A program made the translations under genes and the position numbers. Positions 51,501-61,783 of a stretch of 64,000 bases of DNA are shown here, piece after piece; position 1 is the stretch's first letter, and each line of letters opens with the position of its first letter. This DNA is from Arabidopsis thaliana (Eukaryota; Streptophyta; Magnoliopsida; Brassicales; Brassicaceae), in the NCBI RefSeq assembly GCF_000001735.4, contig NC_003076.8, positions 5,456,001 through 5,520,000 on the forward strand, read 5' to 3'. Under the pieces are notes generated by a model. It saw only the letters and a program-made list of their open reading frames with translations. It did not search any database and was not told the origin of the DNA.

Positions 51501-53266
51501 ATCTTAGACTTGATCATACTCACAGGATAATGACCAAGCCCGTATGATACAGGCTGAAAAAAGCTCAATTACCTCCTCGAGATTTGTAGCTACTGCGAGA
51601 AACTGTTCTTCATCACCTAGGAACTTCATATCAGCTATTTCTTCATTATATCCAACCAGCCTCTTGCTTAGCACTAACTCTGTTTCTTCCACATTTTCCA
51701 CAACGGAGTAGAAAAAGAACTGCTGATCAGCAGTCACACAAAGCAGTCCGTGATCAGAAGGCAGCATAGCAGCTGCAGTGAATCCTCTTTTAGATTCCTC
51801 ATCATCCGAGCTGACAGTAATATCCGACGACTTTTGCTCATAGAGGCAAATTGAACTGTCAAAGTAAACAGCCAAAGATTTCAATACATTTTTCTTACGC
51901 CAGGATAGTTTATATGACTTTACACCAAACATTATCAACGTAACAAAACCTATTAAAGGCTCACCCTTCAGACTTCCAGATGCGCACAACACCACGTTCA
52001 CCAACAGTAATAAAATATGTTGCTTGAGAATCAGATTCCTTCTTCTTACTCTTCTTCTGATCCAAAGAAGCTACAAATGAAGCGAAAGGCGTCCCAGAAG
52101 AAACTGTTGTCACAGCTTCTAGTACCTCATACGTTGCAACTGTAGCCTTGCAGCTATAATCATGAAGGTCCCACAAGTTCACAACCTGTGATTAACCAAT
52201 AAGTTAGCACCAGTAATCAACTGAACTTTAGAATAAAGGCCGTAATTTACTGCCTCATACCATTTAACAAAACACCAACAGAAAACAGTCCTACTCCTGA
52301 AGATGCAACTCAATTAAACTAGAGAGGATATAGAACTCACTTTATCTCTTCCAGCACTGAATAAAGTCAATCCATCCTCTGATAGAGCAATTGAAGTCAC
52401 AGCTGAAAAGTGCTTCTCCATAATGGCAAGACATTTCTTCTCAGTATTCTTTGCATTAAGATCCCAGACACGAACGGTTGCATCATCACTTCCCGAGATA
52501 AGCTACACCACACCATCAAGAACACACTCTTATCATCAAACAAAAGTGGAATATAGCTTTACAAGAATAACATATCTCTTTATAATCGAGAAACTCTATC
52601 CCTTTATAACACAAATACTACTCCCAGATAATTTGACCCATAGACGGAATTGTTACATACAATGTTTTTGTTTGAATCAGGATGGAAGAGGATACTTGAC
52701 ACAACCCCTTTATGGCCTCTGAAATAATGAGTGCAGAAACCACCATCAACATCCCAAACAAGAACTTTCCTATCAGCTCCAGCAGTAGCTAGCAATCCTC
52801 CAGATGCGTGGCAAGCCATTCCCATCACAGGTCCTTCGTGTCCCTGCTCATCATTAAGCACAAATTATAGACTAAAACACCACAAGGACAACAATAATCA
52901 TATTTAGAAATCAAATTTTTTAAAAAAGAGAAACCTAATTCAATATCAGTTAGTACAATATATATATACCTTCCAAGAGCGAATGCATTTCAAGGTTTCC
53001 AAATCCCAAACTCGGATTTGTCTACTATGTCCAGCAGAGAAAAGGAGCTTATCATCAGGACTAAGAGCTAAAGCAGTGAGCGTATCCGACTCGCCTTCAA
53101 TCGTGGATTTCACTGATGAATCCGTAGAATCAACGATGTTAATGACGTCACCACAGGCGCAGGCGATGAAAGAACCATCAGATGAAACAATGAAAGGACC
53201 ACCGCCGTAGAACTGCTTTAGAGATCGTGAGCACCTGTAGTTCTTCTTTAACGAATGAGGAGCCAT
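48541..53266 (-). CDS. TOZ: WD40 protein TORMOZ, UTP13 homologue, 876 aa (At5g16750)
   Basis: Nucleolar component of the small-subunit processome (UTP-B module) needed for 18S rRNA maturation; recalled mutants arrest in early embryo. Exons: 52970-53266, 52661-52843, 52341-52502, 51965-52185, 51573-51855, 51322-51456, 50979-51097, 50370-50526, 49937-50183, 49779-49855, 49460-49579, 49218-49348, 48954-49128 and 48541-48864, total 877 codons with stop. Two seven-bladed propellers cover about residues 15-610. GH and WD dipeptides are clear: SAGHSRQIRVWDLETLK, GHEGPVMGMAC, ATAGADRKVLVWDVDG, SGSDDATVRVWDL, TGSKDKTVRLWN, TASGDKTVKIWAI. The helical UTP13 C-terminal domain follows (LRGQELENAVLDAEYTKAIR; LLFEYVREWNTKPKLCHIAQ). 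The protein ends in a lysine-rich tail (SRKRKSQKSKGKSNKKR), a likely nuclear/nucleolar signal. Confidence 0.95.
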
Positions 53267-53349
53267 CACGACGGCGAACTCTCTTTCCCGTCCGGTGAAG
53301 AGAACGTTGAAGGACTTTGCGCGAAGAAAAACGGTAGCCGGAGAAAGAA

Positions 53350-53358
53350 TTAGGGTTT
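53350..53358 (-). promoter_or_regulatory. Telo-box of TOZ
   Basis: TTAGGGTTT on plus, AAACCCTAA in the sense of TOZ, 84-92 bases upstream of its ATG. With the site II motifs it matches the arrangement typical of ribosomal-protein and processome genes. Confidence 0.7.
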
Positions 53359-53467
53359 AAGCAGCTCGCTTTTATACCTTGTCTTTTTTTTTCAATTGGT
53401 ACCAAATTTTAAGACGTACCAAATTAAGCGTTTGCGTTTGCGTCTGCGTTTGAGATCCAAATATTTA

Positions 53468-53493
53468 AGCCCATGAACTATATAATTGGCCCA
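53468..53493 (-). promoter_or_regulatory. Two site II motifs of TOZ
   Basis: TGGGCT (53468-53473) and TGGGCC (53488-53493) in TOZ orientation, 20 bases apart, about 110-140 bases upstream of the telo-box. TCP-class factors bind these in coordinately expressed growth genes. Confidence 0.65.
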
Positions 53494-53574
53494 TAATAAT
53501 TATGAAGCAATCGCAACCGTCCATCTAATGAAAAAGACCTAGACTCGTCCTCTTTCGCACGCTAACACGTGTTC

Positions 53575-53635
53575 AACATTCGCCACTTGCATCTTCACAC
53601 GTACCAATATTCGATTCCACACGTGTACAACATTC
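53575..53635 (+). repeat. Duplicated ACACGTGT module in the ITPK1 promoter
   Basis: ACACGTGTTCAACATTC at 53575-53591 and ACACGTGTACAACATTC at 53619-53635 differ at one base and lie 44 bases apart. Each contains an ACACGTGT (ABRE-like) core. Repeated ABREs are the usual requirement for ABA-responsive transcription. Confidence 0.75.
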
Positions 53636-53889
53636 CCTTCTCTCTCTGTTATTTCATCTCTAGAAAAGGGCACAAAAAACCAAACTTTACGATTTCTCCT
53701 CTCTGGAATCTCGATTCTGTATGATCTCTTCGATCTAATCGAGTCTTCTAAACGTTCCGTGTAGAATTTCAAATCTAGGGTTTGCTAAAGCTTGAACCTT
53801 TCTTACCCTTTTCTCTCGAAGAGGTTTTGATTCCTGGGCATGAATTTTTCCCTAATCTTGTTACCTTCGAAGCATAACAACAACGAAAG

Positions 53890-54849
53890 ATGTCAGATTC
53901 AATCCAGGAAAGATACTTAGTTGGATACGCACTCGCAGCCAAGAAACAGCATAGTTTCATCCAACCTTCTTTGATCGAACACTCAAGGCAACGAGGCATT
54001 GATCTGGTCAAGCTTGATCCGACGAAATCGTTGTTGGAGCAAGGGAAGCTTGATTGCATAATCCACAAGCTTTACGATGTGTATTGGAAGGAGAATCTTC
54101 ATGAGTTTCGCGAGAAATGTCCTGGTGTTCCTGTAATCGATTTGCCTGAGGCTATCGAGCGATTGCACAATAGGGTTTCGATGCTTGAGGTGATAACTCA
54201 ATTGAGGTTTCCTGTTTCAGATAGCGAGAGATTTGGTGTCCCGGAGCAAGTTGTTGTTATGGATTCGAGCGTCTTGAGCGGTGGAGGAGCTTTAGGGGAG
54301 CTTAAGTTTCCGGTGATTGCTAAGCCGTTGGATGCTGATGGGAGTGCTAAATCTCATAAGATGTTTTTGATTTATGATCAAGAAGGGATGAAGATTTTGA
54401 AAGCTCCTATTGTGTTGCAGGAGTTTGTGAATCATGGTGGTGTGATCTTTAAGGTCTATGTGGTTGGAGATCATGTCAAATGTGTAAAGAGAAGATCTTT
54501 ACCTGATATCTCTGAAGAGAAGATTGGGACGTCGAAAGGGTCTCTTCCGTTTTCGCAGATATCGAATCTGACTGCTCAAGAGGACAAGAACATTGAGTAT
54601 GGTGAGGATAGGAGCTTAGAGAAAGTGGAAATGCCTCCGTTAAGTTTCTTGACAGATCTAGCAAAGGCCATGAGGGAATCAATGGGACTCAATCTCTTTA
54701 ACTTCGACGTGATTAGGGATGCCAAAGATGCTAATAGGTACCTTATAATTGATATTAACTACTTTCCTGGATATGCTAAGATGCCCTCTTACGAGCCTGT
54801 GTTGACTGAGTTCTTCTGGGACATGGTCACTAAGAAGAATCATGTCTGA
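53890..54849 (+). CDS. ITPK1: Inositol polyphosphate kinase ITPK1, 319 aa, intronless (At5g16760)
   Basis: Inositol 1,3,4-trisphosphate 5/6-kinase of the ATP-grasp fold. It acts in phytate synthesis and is also known (recalled) to make 5-InsP7 from InsP6, linking it to phosphate and auxin signalling. One open frame with ATG at 53890. The N-terminal lobe (LVGYALAAKKQHSFIQPSLI) carries the inositol-phosphate-binding basic residues. ATP-grasp elements follow in order: HNRVSMLEVI, then FPVIAKPLDADGSAKSHKM (ATP-binding Lys), IVLQEFVNHGGVIFKVYVVG, and the metal-binding end FNFDVIRDAKD with YLIIDINYFPGYAKMP (Asp and Asn ligands). Length is the usual one for class I plant ITPKs. No targeting sequence; expected in cytosol and nucleus. 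Promoter is shared with TOZ. Confidence 0.96.
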   Translation: MSDSIQERYLVGYALAAKKQHSFIQPSLIEHSRQRGIDLVKLDPTKSLLEQGKLDCIIHKLYDVYWKENLHEFREKCPGVPVIDLPEAIERLHNRVSMLEVITQLRFPVSDSERFGVPEQVVVMDSSVLSGGGALGELKFPVIAKPLDADGSAKSHKMFLIYDQEGMKILKAPIVLQEFVNHGGVIFKVYVVGDHVKCVKRRSLPDISEEKIGTSKGSLPFSQISNLTAQEDKNIEYGEDRSLEKVEMPPLSFLTDLAKAMRESMGLNLFNFDVIRDAKDANRYLIIDINYFPGYAKMPSYEPVLTEFFWDMVTKKNHV

Positions 54850-57476
54850 GAAATAATCTGTTGGGGAGTTAGCAGGAACATTGTTGGGGAGGATTTGTAC
54901 CATTGCAATGTGTTGCAACTGCCATTGCAATTCTGGCCTATGGTGACTAGCTGCTTTGCTAATTTTCATTTGGATTCTTGAACTTGTGCTTTTTATATTT
55001 TTTTAGTTGTTTCTCTTTTGTTTACTTCCGAGTTTTGCAAAGCCATGTTCAAATGCATAACTGTTGCTACTCTTGAAAAGCATTGAATCTCTAAATTCTT
55101 GGCAATGTGGTCTGTTCTCAACTGTTGGTAGTTTGTGATTTCTTTTCAAGCTTTTATGGTGCCTGTTTTCTTCCTCAAATCTGACAAGACTGAGATATTT
55201 GATTAAGCATTGGTATAAGTTGATTAGTAACCTTCACTTGGCAATGCTTTTCCATTCTCTATATTATGAACTGTTTATGTGAAACCGGTGCTAAGTCTTT
55301 GTATCGGATTTCTAAGACATGGAGATGGTTTGCAAGATATCTCCAGTTACTTGTATCTTCGTCCTGTGCTTTCTTGTCTCTGCATTCTTGGTGCTTAAGT
55401 ATATGGTTCTTGTTTGAATCATCTTGAGTAAGGTATGTGATTGTCCTAACTTCAAAATGAATCTAGTTTTTACCATTTTGCAGTTTCACATTTAGATTCC
55501 AAGATCCTGAGAAATTAGATATTTAGATTGCTCACATAAGCTTCTCTATAGATAAAATGAATCTAGAAACATTTCTCACATCTTGGCGTTTCTCATTTCA
55601 AGAGTCTTTGTGGATATGTCCTTGTTTCACACCGCTGCTTAAGCTTCTCAAGCATCTTATACGCTCTGATTTGATGTGTTGCATCATATGCATATATCCT
55701 CCTACACTTATATGGATGTATATATTCTAATTGGGGTTTGGCATTTATGCTTTAACAACTTGGATGGAGCTGATAAGATGATTCTGGACAAATTTTATAT
55801 TCTTTATAATCTCCATGTTCGAACAAATTTTTTTTAATATTAAACTGATTTTATATCCTCACGGAACTAACACCGAAATTATCATAGAACCAGAGAAAAT
55901 AGTGATGGATGATTCGATGTTTTAATTAGATTCGGCAACATGTAGCTTTCGAAAAGCCCATGAGCTTTTGGGTTCCTGCTATGGAAAGCCATCAACCCAT
56001 AAAAGAATATAATCCAACTTCAAGTTCCTCACGGCTCAATATGGATCTATCTTTTTCACTTGCTTATTTTTTTTTTTACACACTTTCTCAAAAAAGTCTA
56101 CATAGTCCTTCTCATAATATGGACTTGTACCGTAGAGAAGGTGAATCAAAGACTTAATTACGTTATATTTGACATGGAAGTCTTCGTTTTAACCAACTAT
56201 ATTCATCTTTAGTTTTATCCCTAACCTAAAAGTACATACGTAAGGTTCTACGACTTAATTAGTTTTATCCCAAACCACTGCAACATTCATTGTATATACG
56301 TAACTTTTTCAAGTAAAAGTTTAAGTTTTCTCTGGATATCGCATGTTTTATGTTTATAAACATTAGTTTTGTTCTACAAAGTTGACGCACCATCTTACTA
56401 ACTAATTGAATTACTAAGCTTTAGGTTTCTAAATATTTTTGCATAGCAATGTAACGTGCAAATCATTGTAGTTTGGTCTTTTTCAAGATGTTAGGTTTGA
56501 CTCATACACAAGAAGATAATATATACTGTCAGGTAATTATCATCAGAAACGGGTCATACTGTTACATACCGGAGTTTGATGTATATTGTATAGAATCAAA
56601 GTTTACTTGATCTCTTCAATATGTGACGTGTTTAAGTACTTCGTGGTGTTGGTTTGTGAATTTTGGAGAAATTCAAGTACTTAAGCAAATTTTGTCCTTT
56701 AATAGTTTTTAGTGAATCTCAATTTGAACATTATATAGAATAGATGTCTCGATTTTTTGTGTGCTGTTGAAGTTTGGGTTTGCGTAAAAACAACCATCAT
56801 AATATGAAAACGCAAAACAAAAATAAATTGACTAAAAATTGTTGCTCATCTAAAACATAATATGAGTTATGAGAGATAATTTTCGAAGATATATATTGTT
56901 CAAGAAATTAGAAGATGCATTATTCAATCAAAGATTATGTCCTAAATAAAGCCGTAAGGGTAGGATGAGCTATAAGCGTTTGGTTAGAGGAAGATCAACT
57001 GTAGCATTGTTGTCTCCTTCGGATTAGTTGGAAACTTCTTCCGTACGAATATTTCATCTGTCTTCTAAAAAAAAATATTGTTATTATTAGAAAATTTTGA
57101 TAGATTCCAATTATTTCTTAAGATATGTTTAAATTTTATTTTGATCAATTAATGTAAATAAATTAAATAACGACCCACAAACCAAAAATTTACAAGGTAA
57201 AGACCCGTTTTCGGTGGGCTGGTTTCTTAGCCGATCATGTGTTCGCTGGGTCCGTGGTTTCGCGTATCGATTTGATGGGGAGTTTTATCTCAGTCTTATC
57301 GTGCGCCTTATTTCCGGATATCACAAAAAGTTTTACAAGGTGAAAACATATATAATCTAAAAATATATATACTAATGTGGTCGTTGTGTCATTAAAATTC
57401 AAATCCGATAAAACGCATGTCTTTGATAAAACTAAAAAGAAAAGAGCTTCACAAGTTATTTATTCGATGGCTTTAA

Positions 57477-57547
57477 TGGATCAATTAACGTCAACGTCGA
57501 AGCAATGAAAATGATTCTATGGACCAATTAACGTCAACGTAGAAGCA
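57477..57547 (+). repeat. Two 28-bp direct repeats with ACGTCA cores
   Basis: tggatcaattaacgtcaacg... at 57477-57504 and tggaccaattaacgtcaacg... at 57520-57547 differ at 2 of 28 positions and start 43 bases apart. On the minus strand each contains TTGACGT, combining a W-box core and an as-1/bZIP core. Confidence 0.8.
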
Positions 57548-58188
57548 TCTAAAAAGCGATTAAATAAGAATTAGTTTAGTCGTTAAAAGAATTAGGGTTT
57601 TCGCGGGTCCCAGGGTTTAGGTTTGCGTGCCTTGATGTGCTTAAAACTAAATTTACACCAATAATCAACCACCATATCGAGACGTTTGATTTATTTTCTT
57701 AGAAATTACTACTATATACTTGATATATATAGTACTGTATGCGTGGCTGTATATACTATTTTATTGACTTTGTAGTAAAACAAAATTCTTATCAAAACTA
57801 ATAAAGTTTTTATTAAGCTCATTTCAAATAGAATGTAAGAATATAAAATTATATGATTCATCTAAACCTTTTTCTCATGATGATTCATGCAAACAATAGC
57901 TCTGCATTGGAATCGCAGTTTTTCTAGCTTTAAAATAAAATTGAGATGTATTATATATGTATATTCCCTCTTTGCCAACTGTTTTATTGATCGGAACACG
58001 ATAATATATAATGATGAAAACAATTGACTTCAATATAGTTTTTGTTTATACGTATTATAGTTGGGATGTGGCATGTTGTGGATCATTTGTTGACCAATGA
58101 CCAGTAATTCATACTGTTATGGACACTGTTTCTTGCAAAATGTTATATATATCAAATACTATATACACAATTAAATTATTTAACGTCT

Positions 58189-58196
58189 CCACGTGG
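58189..58196 (+). promoter_or_regulatory. Palindromic G-box upstream of MYB9
   Basis: CCACGTGG about 1 kb before the MYB9 ATG. It is a strong bZIP/bHLH site and an ABRE core. ABA regulation of suberin genes makes it a plausible input, but the distance is large. Confidence 0.45.
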
Positions 58197-59208
58197 AAAA
58201 CTTGTTGGTACAAATAGGTTCCATGTATATATATTTTTTGAAAGGGAGATGACAAACTTATACTGGGAAATCATTGATAATTCAACATGTTGTCTGCTAA
58301 GTCATAATCGTGTATGTATATCACTTTAATACTTGGAAGAAAAAAAAAACTTAAAACGACTCTCCATTGTTTACCACGTAAACACTTGAAATATGCTACA
58401 TTATAAAACTAATCAAATATTAAATCATAAAACTTTCATCTTTTAATATCTAGCAAAAAAGAAAAATGTGTCTCTTCAATGACTAAATAAATCTAAGATT
58501 AATTATGCATATACTTTTTGTTGCTTTGATAACTAGTTACATATTGATAATTCTCATTTAGTTAGTTTCTTTTGTACATTTTTAAAAAATATAAAGGGTT
58601 AATTACTACAAACTGCCTTTTGTCAACATATGGATTAGTTGCAGCAACTTTTGTGTATCTACATTGCTTCCCAAACTTGATCATCTTCTTCTCTTCCTAT
58701 CTTTTTCTTCTTCTTACAAATATTATGATAAGTTTCCACAAGGGCATTTTCGTCATTCTGTGGTCAGCAAAGTCAAAAGCTAAACTAAGATCTTCTCCGT
58801 CCGACAAGATACAAAGACACGAAACACAAATGCCCTATTTAATGCAAAGATCACACACACACTTAGCCTCATTCACTAAGATCCTTAATTGGATTGCCTT
58901 CATCAGAATCTTTCTCCCTTGAGAGTTCTAGGAGATCTTCAACAGGTTCGACAATACATTTATATACACACATGCAAATATTTATGCACGTATGTTTCTG
59001 CTCATACACACGTTAACAAGTTCATTTATAATCATGAATCTAATTATGGATCAAAAGTGTGTTTGATTTATACATTATCTTTAGATTGATGAACTTTTTT
59101 TTGGTCAAAGATTGAAGCAATTCTATATGCTTAATTCTCTAGGTTATTTTTATTTTTTCAATAATACTTTCTACGTACATAACAATATTCGTGTTATAGC
59201 TAGTAATA

Positions 59209-60734
59209 ATGGGGCGATCACCATGTTGCGATGAGAATGGTCTAAAGAAAGGGCCATGGACACAAGAGGAGGATGATAAACTGATAGATCACATTCAAAA
59301 ACATGGCCATGGCAGCTGGAGAGCTCTTCCAAAGCAAGCCGGTTTAAACCGATGCGGAAAGAGTTGTAGATTAAGATGGACCAACTACTTGAGACCTGAC
59401 ATCAAGAGAGGAAATTTCACTGAAGAGGAAGAACAAACTATTATCAACCTCCATTCCCTTCTTGGAAACAAGTAATCAATTACTTTTTCACTTTATAATT
59501 CCTTGCTTTGTTTTAAAAACCATCGAATGTTAATTCTTTCTAGTCAAATCATTAATTATATCTCATAAAAAGTTAGTGTGAAACGATCTAGGATGAAGTT
59601 TATAACTAGAATTAAGAGTAGTGTGATATATGAAATATATAATAACATATATATTAGTATATAGTTTATGGATGAAAGAATATAATTGACATATATACCT
59701 ACTACACTGGTTTTCTCTAGGTGCATACGTCTGTAGCCGTTTTTCAATCTTGAAAAGTAAATCTTGTTACGACTAAAGCAAGACAATATTAGGTATATAT
59801 TAGTCTTAGACTAATCCACTGCCATAATATCAATTTGATTAATGTTTAATTATTTCGTATATGTTTTGGAAGGTGGTCGTCGATAGCCGGTAATCTTCCT
59901 GGAAGAACGGACAATGAAATAAAAAACTATTGGAACACACATTTGAGAAAGAAACTTCTCCAAATGGGGATTGATCCGGTGACCCATAGGCCAAGAACCG
60001 ACCATCTAAACGTTTTAGCAGCTCTCCCGCAGCTTATAGCCGCCGCAAATTTCAACAGCCTCTTGAATCTCAACCAAAATGTGCAACTGGATGCAACAAC
60101 TCTTGCTAAAGCTCAACTGCTACACACTATGATTCAAGTCCTTAGCACCAATAACAACACCACCAATCCTTCTTTTTCTTCATCAACTATGCAAAACAGT
60201 AACACCAATCTCTTTGGCCAAGCTTCTTACTTAGAGAACCAAAATCTTTTTGGTCAGTCTCAAAACTTCTCTCACATTCTTGAGGATGAGAATTTGATGG
60301 TCAAAACCCAAATTATTGATAACCCTTTGGACTCTTTTTCTTCCCCCATACAACCCGGTTTTCAAGATGATCATAATTCACTCCCTCTATTGGTTCCGGC
60401 GTCTCCTGAAGAATCTAAAGAAACTCAAAGGATGATCAAGAACAAAGACATCGTCGATTACCATCATCATGATGCTTCAAACCCTTCATCATCAAACTCA
60501 ACGTTTACACAAGATCATCATCACCCATGGTGTGACACTATTGATGATGGAGCAAGTGATTCTTTTTGGAAAGAGATAATAGAGTAAGTCCTATCAGTAC
60601 TCTCCCACATAGATTGAATTTTATAGTTACCACATGAATGCATTCAGTGAATATGGACGATTTGGCTAGTCTAATGTTATAATTCTCCGTTTTGCAGGCA
60701 AACTTGTTCGGAACCATGGCCATTTCCTGAATAG
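59209..60734 (+). CDS. MYB9: R2R3-MYB transcription factor MYB9, 336 aa (At5g16770)
   Basis: DNA-binding activator; MYB9 with MYB107 is known (recalled) to drive suberin deposition in the seed coat. Exons 59209-59471, 59873-60583 and 60698-60734, GT-AG, 337 codons with stop. The start MGRSPCC is the hallmark of plant R2R3-MYBs. R2 is about residues 14-62 ([33 protein letters not shown]) and R3 about 67-114 ([40 protein letters not shown]), with the regularly spaced Trp residues. R3 lacks the D/E-L-x2-R/K bHLH-interaction signature. Next comes [17 protein letters not shown], common to this group. The rest is Asn/Gln/Ser-rich, with an acidic, His-rich end and a last 11-residue exon ending in PWPFPE. 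The 4-kb upstream spacer probably holds its regulatory input. Confidence 0.95.
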
Positions 60735-61783
60735 ACAAGATTGAAAAATGATTAAAGAGAGAGTATATTTATTTTTCTTGTTATTTGTTGTCGATAGAGT
60801 TAAAAGCATATTTATTCTTCACTAATCCTTACCGTGTTTTTTTTGTAAGACCATGTGTGTGTGGTAAACATTGATCTTGTACAAACTTGATTACATTACT
60901 GTATTAATACAAATATTCGTGTTTGTAATTACTTTCATAAATCTAATTTATCTGCTTTACAAAAAAAATACAAACGTTGATTTCTTTTTGTTTTCAAATA
61001 TATAAAGTACAAAGACGAACGCAAATATATTCTTCCATTTGATTTCTTATTAAATTAAAAAGTAAATATACTATCTACACGTAAACGCATACGCCAATGC
61101 AATAAAAACAATTTGTCTCCTATTAATTATAATCTAGTCAACACGTAAAAAACAAAACAGATTCTTGACTATCCCAAGCCGAATGAACAAAAAAATATGA
61201 TTACTTTTGGATGATGAATATATATACTTTTTTTGTTTGTTTTACCAAATATAATTGAAGATTAAATATTTAGTTGGCGATGGGTAAGAAGAAGTGAACT
61301 ACAAAATATACCCTCGAAAGTGACGCAACCTTGTTGTGTTTTGACTTTAAAGTAGGAGACAATATATTAAGTGAATAAAGTTATAGTTGCATAACTTACG
61401 CTACATGTCTCAGGGCACAGAACATCTTCGCACTATTTTTAACCTTGCGGCCAAAACTAAACGATGACGCGTGAACATTTTTTTTGTTTAAGTCAAACGA
61501 CTCAACATTTTATGATCTGAAATTAAGATGGAAAGAGGTAAATTGCATTAACATTTTTTAAAGAAAGAAAGAAAAACCGGTTTGATTACAGAACTGAAAC
61601 CAAACCCATACCGGTTTTGGCAACTTCATCAAAATATCATCAGTCTCAGCAGCATGAATCTATATAATGAGCGAGCTATGTCTTCTTCTAAAGACTAACA
61701 AATCCTGAAAAAGAGTTTACCAGAGACAAATCAATGTGAAACAAAGACGCAAGCAAGACCTTTTGATTATCTAAAAGTGTCCT
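60735..61783. other. Convergent spacer between MYB9 and DOT2
   Basis: Both genes end here. AT-rich; no coding frame, RNA gene or repeat of note. The 3' UTRs of both neighbours are expected within. Confidence 0.5.

Larger units (their letters stand above)
53267..53889. promoter_or_regulatory. Bidirectional promoter of TOZ and ITPK1
   Basis: 623 bases between divergent start codons. The TOZ side has a telo-box (53350-53358) and two site II motifs (53468-53473 and 53488-53493), the standard pair for ribosome-biogenesis genes. The ITPK1 side has two ACACGTGT modules (53575 and 53619). The motifs are seen; their division of labour is inferred. Confidence 0.65.
54850..59208. other. Gene-poor 4.4-kb spacer, ITPK1 3' flank to MYB9 promoter
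   Basis: The first 150 or so bases should be the ITPK1 3' UTR. The rest is AT-rich, with a T-run near 56069-56078 and only short open frames (for example 55960-56157 and 58572-58922) with no recognisable domain. It includes a degenerate 28-bp repeat (57477-57547), an isolated telo-box (57592-57600) and a palindromic G-box (58189-58196). A leader exon of MYB9 may lie near 58850-58945, followed by an intron reaching close to the ATG, but that is a guess. Confidence 0.55.

Noticed and set aside
55960..56157. 65-codon open frame in the ITPK1-MYB9 spacer
   Set aside because: Low-complexity Ser/Phe/Tyr composition, no codon bias, domain or splice context; likely chance.
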